From NCBI GenBank assembly GCA_025937075.1, contig JAICSD010000125.1, positions 1-10,222 on the forward strand: a stretch of DNA of 10,222 bases, written 5' to 3'. Of this stretch, positions 7,197 to 10,222 are shown piece after piece. Made by a program: the position numbers and the translations under genes. This DNA comes from Vicinamibacteria bacterium (GTDB lineage Bacteria > Acidobacteriota > Vicinamibacteria > Vicinamibacterales > 2-12-FULL-66-21). The notes below the pieces were generated by a model, which did not search any database, was not told where the DNA came from, and was given only the letters and a program-made list of their open reading frames with translations. Every line of letters begins with the position of its first letter. Within the stretch, counting starts at the first letter, position 1.

Positions 7197-7237
7197 GTCA
7201 TCCCCGGCGTACGCTCACGCTCGTCGAAGCCGGGTGA
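7197..7237. repeat. REP-like imperfect palindrome upstream of osmC
   Basis: CCCGGC (7203-7208) pairs with GCCGGG (7229-7234). The flanks continue as GTCATC on the left and TGATT on the right, so TCA/TGA also pair if two bases bulge. The spacer is 20 bases. The arrangement GTCATCCCCGGC...GCCGGGTGA resembles the repetitive extragenic palindromes scattered between bacterial genes. It lies between two divergent genes, so it is not placed like a terminator. Whether it is repeated elsewhere cannot be seen in this window. Confidence 0.35.
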
Positions 7238-7359
7238 TTCTTCGGGCGTCCTGATGTCATCGGGGGCTGCCTGTTTGCTGGTAGCTGCACGACAAGTGCT
7301 GGGTCGATGCCTGGTTCGAAGACCGCCACGCAGGGGCTCGATGAGCTCCCGCAGGTGCG

Positions 7360-7379
7360 AAGGAGACATAATCTCCTGC
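7360..7379 (+). promoter_or_regulatory. Hairpin enclosing the osmC Shine-Dalgarno sequence
   Basis: AGGAGA (7361-7366), a five-base loop CATAA, then TCTCCT (7372-7377) form a perfect six-base-pair inverted repeat ending two bases before the osmC ATG at 7380. AAGGAG (7360-7365) is the only good ribosome binding site, and it is 14 bases from the ATG, longer than usual. In RNA the hairpin would hide it, which suggests translational control. As DNA the same 17-base palindrome could be an operator. Confidence 0.5.
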
Positions 7380-7883
7380 ATGGATCAGCAGTCGCTGCGC
7401 GCGCTTCAGGCGCCGCTGAAGGATCAGTATCGAACCGACCCGCAATCAGCAGTCATCACCCTCCGGGCACACGGCGCGCTCGGCGAAGGCGTCACGTGCA
7501 GCGTCGAGACAGGACGCGCTCTAGTCCAGGCAGGTCTGCATCCCGCAACCGGCGGCACCGGAATGGCGGCATGCTCAGGTGACATGCTGCTGCAGGCGCT
7601 CGTTGCGTGCGCGGGTGTGACGATGAATGCGGTCGCCACCGCGCTCGGCATCGACGTGCGCGGCAGCGTCAGCGCGGAAGGCGATCTGGATTTCCGCGGC
7701 ACTCTGGGCGTGGCAAAGGACGCGCCGGTCGGGTTCGCACGCATCCGGCTGCGATTCGACGTCCAAAGCGACGCGCCGCCGGAGCAGTTGAACAAGCTTC
7801 GCGAGCTGACGGAGCGGTATTGCGTCGTGTACCAGACGCTCAAGACCGCGCCACCCGTAGCAGTCTCACTCAACGCGAGCTGA
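7380..7883 (+). CDS. OsmC/Ohr family peroxidase-like protein
   Basis: The protein has 167 residues, near the family's usual 140-180. The start MDQQSLRALQAPLKDQYR matches the N-terminus of a common OsmC subgroup; earlier in-frame ATGs (7254, 7341) only add arginine-rich sequence. OsmC and Ohr proteins are cytoplasmic thiol peroxidases that reduce organic hydroperoxides. The two expected redox cysteines are Cys77, in the central helix LQALVACAGVTMNAV, and Cys148 in ERYCVVYQTL, at the position of the family's CPV motif. Cys40 and Cys65 are extra. The GTGMAACSGDMLLQ segment is the conserved lead-in to the helix. It is the first gene of a same-strand run with the HdeD-like gene 58 bases downstream, consistent with a stress-protection unit. 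Family membership is firm; the exact substrate (lipid, organic or osmotic-stress-linked) is not. Confidence 0.9.
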   Translation: MDQQSLRALQAPLKDQYRTDPQSAVITLRAHGALGEGVTCSVETGRALVQAGLHPATGGTGMAACSGDMLLQALVACAGVTMNAVATALGIDVRGSVSAEGDLDFRGTLGVAKDAPVGFARIRLRFDVQSDAPPEQLNKLRELTERYCVVYQTLKTAPPVAVSLNAS

Positions 7884-7907
7884 ACGCCCGCGCGAGGGAG
7901 GTAGGGC

Positions 7908-7937
7908 GGTCCTTTCAGGGCCGCGAGGAAAGGAACC
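7908..7937 (+). promoter_or_regulatory. Hairpin enclosing the hdeD-like Shine-Dalgarno sequence
   Basis: GGTCCTTTC-like sequence (GGT 7908-7910, CCTTTC 7911-7916) pairs with GAAAGG (7928-7933) and ACC (7935-7937), with A7934 bulged and an 11-base loop. The stem contains AAAGGA (7929-7934), the best Shine-Dalgarno match for the ATG at 7942, seven bases away. No T-run follows, so a terminator for osmC is unlikely. The layout mirrors that of the osmC leader. Confidence 0.45.
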
Positions 7938-7941
7938 GAAC

Positions 7942-8487
7942 ATGGCGAATTCCATCACGGACGACATCCACCGCGCGGCAACCTGGTCGCTCGTGCTGAG
8001 CGTCCTGATGATCGCCGCCGGTGTGCTGGCGATCGCCGCTCCTGTCGTCGCCGGCGTTGCCTTGACGGCGATCGTAGGCTGGCTCCTCGCGTTCAGCGGC
8101 GCGCTGCACTTCGTGTTCGCGTGGCGTGCGGGCCGGGCGAGCTCGGTCGTGTGGGAGATTCTGCTCGGCGTGCTGTACGGCGCGATCGGCTTCTACCTCG
8201 TCGCCCATCCGCTTGCCGGCCTCGCATCGCTCGCCCTGGCGCTCGCGATGTATTTGGTCATCGAAGGCGTGCTGGAGCTCGTGTTGTCGTTTCAGCTCCG
8301 GCCCGCTCCGGGAAGCGGCTGGCTGATCCTCGACGGCATCGTCACGCTCGTGCTCGCGCTCATGATCTGGAGCACCTGGCCGTCGAGCTCGCTGTGGGTG
8401 GTGGGCACGATTGTCGGCATCAGCATGCTGTTCAGCGGCATCAGCCGGCTCGTGCTCTCCATGCAGGTGCGCCGCCTCACCGCGTGA
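7942..8487 (+). CDS. HdeD family (DUF308) integral membrane protein
   Basis: The protein has 181 residues and is almost wholly hydrophobic. After a short polar N-terminus (MANSITDDIHRAATW) I count six membrane helices: about 16-38, 39-61, 71-90, 92-118, 125-147 and 151-173. Helices are separated by very short loops such as WRAGRASS and LRPAPGSG. The repeated pattern of small residues in LLGVLYGAIGFYLVAHPLAG and the helix pairs match HdeD/DUF308 proteins, where HdeD of E. coli is a membrane component linked to acid resistance. Most homologues have no proven role; a stress-related membrane function is inferred from the name family and from the osmC neighbour. The ATG at 7942 has AAAGGA seven bases upstream. 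Its stop codon overlaps the start of the methyltransferase gene, indicating coupling. Confidence 0.9.
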   Translation: MANSITDDIHRAATWSLVLSVLMIAAGVLAIAAPVVAGVALTAIVGWLLAFSGALHFVFAWRAGRASSVVWEILLGVLYGAIGFYLVAHPLAGLASLALALAMYLVIEGVLELVLSFQLRPAPGSGWLILDGIVTLVLALMIWSTWPSSSLWVVGTIVGISMLFSGISRLVLSMQVRRLTA

Positions 8488-9266
8488 TACACACGCGCAC
8501 CGCCGCATCCGCCGACGCGTTCGGTGACTGGCTGGCCGGCCTCGAATCGCGTCACCTCGCGAATCTCACGCGCCCTGAGCTGACGCGCGCGCTGCGCGCG
8601 TTGTCATCCTGCTACGTCGAACGGCGCGGACGGCTCGCACGCGGCGGTGCGCTCGACTCCGCGGGGAAGCGTGCGGCTTTTGCACTGTTCTACGCACCGC
8701 TGCACTTCCTGACGACGCGCGCGATCGTCGGCGCACTGGGTGCTGATGCCGTCCCGGTGGAGGAGATCGTGGATGCAGGGTGCGGAACAGGCGCAGCGGG
8801 TGCGGCGTGGGCGTTGACGGCCTCGCGTCAGCCGTCCGTGCGCGGGATCGATCTCAACCCCTGGGCGGTGCAGGAAGCAAACTGGACGTATGCACGGCTG
8901 AACGTCAAGGGGCGCGCCACGCAGGGCGACATCGCCTCGATCAGATTGCGCCTCGGTTCGGCACGCGCGGTGCTCCTCGCGTACGCGGTGAACGAATTGC
9001 CAGACGTGAAGCGCGCGGCGCTGCTTCCGGTTCTCCAACGTGCCATCGGTCAAGGCACCTCCGTTCTCATCATCGAACCAATTGCACGCCGGACGACCCC
9101 GTGGTGGCCCGAGTGGATCGACCTGCTGACGGCTGCCGGCGCGCGCGAGCACGAATGGCGGTTTCCGGCCGTGCTCCCGCCGCTCCTCGCTGATCTCGCG
9201 AAAGGGGCCGGGCTGCGCCCGACCGAACTGACCGCCCGATCGATCTCATGCCTGCCGGGTGAGTGA
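8484..9266 (+). CDS. Class I SAM-dependent methyltransferase, possibly Rsm22-like
   Basis: The start is GTG at 8484, forming a GTGA overlap with the HdeD-like stop codon. It gives 260 residues beginning (M/V)IHTRTAASADAFGDWL; upstream codons in this frame lie antiregister inside hdeD. Residues 1-90 are helical (LTRALRALSSCYVERRGRLA, AAFALFYAPLHFLTTRAIV). Motif I is VDAGCGTGAAG, with Asp97, which forms the SAM-binding loop. Motif II is GIDLN with Asp123, expected to bind the SAM ribose. Later segments are AVLLAYAVNELPDVKRAALLP and SVLIIEPIARRTTPWWPEW, arranged as in a Rossmann-fold methyltransferase. The helical lead-in and NELPD segment recall the Rsm22 family of ribosome-associated methyltransferases, but I cannot confirm that. 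The substrate is unknown. Translation is probably coupled to the membrane protein gene. Confidence 0.85.
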   Translation: MIHTRTAASADAFGDWLAGLESRHLANLTRPELTRALRALSSCYVERRGRLARGGALDSAGKRAAFALFYAPLHFLTTRAIVGALGADAVPVEEIVDAGCGTGAAGAAWALTASRQPSVRGIDLNPWAVQEANWTYARLNVKGRATQGDIASIRLRLGSARAVLLAYAVNELPDVKRAALLPVLQRAIGQGTSVLIIEPIARRTTPWWPEWIDLLTAAGAREHEWRFPAVLPPLLADLAKGAGLRPTELTARSISCLPGE

Positions 9267-9339
9267 GTCGCGTTCGAACTTGTCAGCGATGCGTCGAAAT
9301 CGTACATGCCGGCACCGACGAACACCGTAAGTCGTTGAC

Positions 9340-9361
9340 GTGCCGGATCGATACCCGGCAC
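9340..9361. repeat. Perfect 7-bp inverted repeat upstream of the GGDEF gene
   Basis: GTGCCGG (9340-9346), spacer ATCGATAC, CCGGCAC (9355-9361). It lies in the 117 bases between the methyltransferase stop and the GGDEF-protein start. It could be a weak terminator hairpin for the upstream genes, although no T-run follows, or an operator for the downstream gene. Nothing else in this gap is recognisable. Confidence 0.4.
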
Positions 9362-9383
9362 AAGGGGTGCTGCTGCGCACCCG

Positions 9384-10222
9384 ATGCGCTTCAGGGTCAG
9401 CGGCCGGCACGATTCCTTGCTGCTCGCTGGCTTTGCGTTCGCGCTCCTTCTGGTGTTTCAGCGGTCGCTTCAATACCTCCTCCACATCGCGGCCGACATC
9501 GAGCGAACGTATGGCGTGGCGCTCGTGCCGGCGCTGCTCGTGCTGAGCGTCATGTTCGTGTTTCACCTGCACGCGAACCGCCGGGAAATGCGCGCGGAAG
9601 CGGCGGCGGCCGCTGCGGAAGCCCGCCTCGCGCGGGCGCAGGCGTCCGAGCTGGCGGAGCTCATGACCTTCGGGCAGTCTTTGAGCCGCGCGCTGACGCT
9701 CGACGGGCTGCACGAAGCGGTCTGGCGGCATCTGCCCGTTCTGGCGAAAGGAACGGACATCTGGGTCCTGTTGCGCCGCGACGGCGAGTGGGAACGCGTC
9801 ACCGATCGCGGGCACGCCCGGTGGCGATCCGGCGAGCTGGAAGCGATTGCCGACCGCATCGTCCGCTCGCCCGCGGAGCTCCTGGCCAGCGGCGATGCGA
9901 TCTCCTGTGACGGGTTCGCGTGCCACGTCATCACGGTGGGAGGCGCGCCACTGGGAATCGTCGGCATCGCTGCGCGCCAGCCGTCGGAAGAGACACGCCG
10001 GGCCGTAGGGACCGCGGTCACGCTGCTGGGAATCGCGCTGCGGAACGTTCAACTCTTCGCGGAGGTGCGCGCGACGGCCCTGCGCGACGAGTTGACTGGC
10101 TGTTTCAACCGTGCGCACGCGCTCGAATCGCTCGAGGCAGAGCTGACGCGCTCGCGCCGTACGAACGCGCCGCTCTCCGCGATCATGCTCGACATCGATC
10201 AATTCAAGCGCATCAACGACGA
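9384..10222 (+). CDS. Membrane-anchored GAF-GGDEF protein, probable diguanylate cyclase, 3' end cut
   Basis: 279 residues are visible and the frame is open at the window's right edge. The ATG at 9384 is the first start after an in-frame stop at 9336; no well-placed Shine-Dalgarno sequence precedes it. Residues 11-33 ([22 protein letters not shown]) and 44-62 ([19 protein letters not shown]) are two membrane helices with a short outer loop. Residues 63-95 are Ala/Glu/Arg-rich and probably a signalling coiled coil ([20 protein letters not shown]). About 95-228 looks like a GAF-type sensor domain ([18 protein letters not shown] to [17 protein letters not shown]). From 235 a GGDEF domain begins: [20 protein letters not shown], then [14 protein letters not shown]. 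The GG[DE]EF active-site loop itself lies beyond the window, so cyclase activity making cyclic di-GMP cannot be confirmed. An EAL or other domain could follow. Confidence 0.9.
   Translation, partial: MRFRVSGRHDSLLLAGFAFALLLVFQRSLQYLLHIAADIERTYGVALVPALLVLSVMFVFHLHANRREMRAEAAAAAAEARLARAQASELAELMTFGQSLSRALTLDGLHEAVWRHLPVLAKGTDIWVLLRRDGEWERVTDRGHARWRSGELEAIADRIVRSPAELLASGDAISCDGFACHVITVGGAPLGIVGIAARQPSEETRRAVGTAVTLLGIALRNVQLFAEVRATALRDELTGCFNRAHALESLEAELTRSRRTNAPLSAIMLDIDQFKRIND

Noticed and set aside
9246..10202. A 318-codon minus-strand frame at the right end
   Set aside because: The plus strand encodes recognisable membrane helices, a coiled coil and the start of a GGDEF domain; the minus frame is compositionally biased and motif-free.
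1..10222. CRISPR array, insertion sequence, prophage, toxin-antitoxin or defence system
   Set aside because: I found no regularly spaced repeats, no transposase, integrase or phage proteins, and no recognisable effector pair on either strand.

Overview
The window is GC-rich, roughly two-thirds G+C by eye, and gene-dense with no gene-free stretch above about 230 bases. It reads as a bacterial chromosome of housekeeping and envelope genes. The best taxonomic hint is a carboxypeptidase-regulatory-like domain ending in the phrase GGVSEAVTVTA, typical of the many secreted and TonB-receptor proteins of Acidobacteriota. A DUF885 peptidase and zincin lipoproteins also fit. I infer an acidobacterium, perhaps of the Vicinamibacteria, from protein style and not from a phylogenetic marker.

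Layout. The window opens inside a DUF885 zinc-peptidase-like gene (+), followed 5 bases later by a FmdB zinc-ribbon gene (+). These converge on galU (-), which is divergent from serS (+) across a 40-base gap. serS converges on a broken DUF4139-type envelope protein gene (-) that carries an inserted carboxypeptidase-regulatory domain. Next come a lipoprotein with a metzincin zinc site (+), tRNA-Ser(UGA) (+) with an inverted repeat overlapping its 3' end, and a small exported protein gene (-). The rest is a same-strand run (+): OsmC/Ohr-like peroxidase, HdeD-family membrane protein, SAM methyltransferase, and a membrane-anchored GAF-GGDEF protein cut by the right edge.

How the genes relate. galU supplies UDP-glucose for envelope polysaccharide. 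serS charges tRNA-Ser, and one serine tRNA lies about 3.2 kb away. osmC and hdeD look like a stress-protection pair. In both, the only good Shine-Dalgarno sequence lies inside a predicted hairpin. hdeD and the methyltransferase gene overlap by four bases and are probably translationally coupled.

I found no CRISPR array, insertion sequence, phage module, toxin-antitoxin pair or recognisable defence system, and I do not think the window holds a new multi-gene system. The points most worth checking are the internal deletion plus frameshift in the DUF4139 gene, the two Shine-Dalgarno-sequestering hairpins, the palindrome at the tRNA 3' end, and the metzincin lipoprotein.
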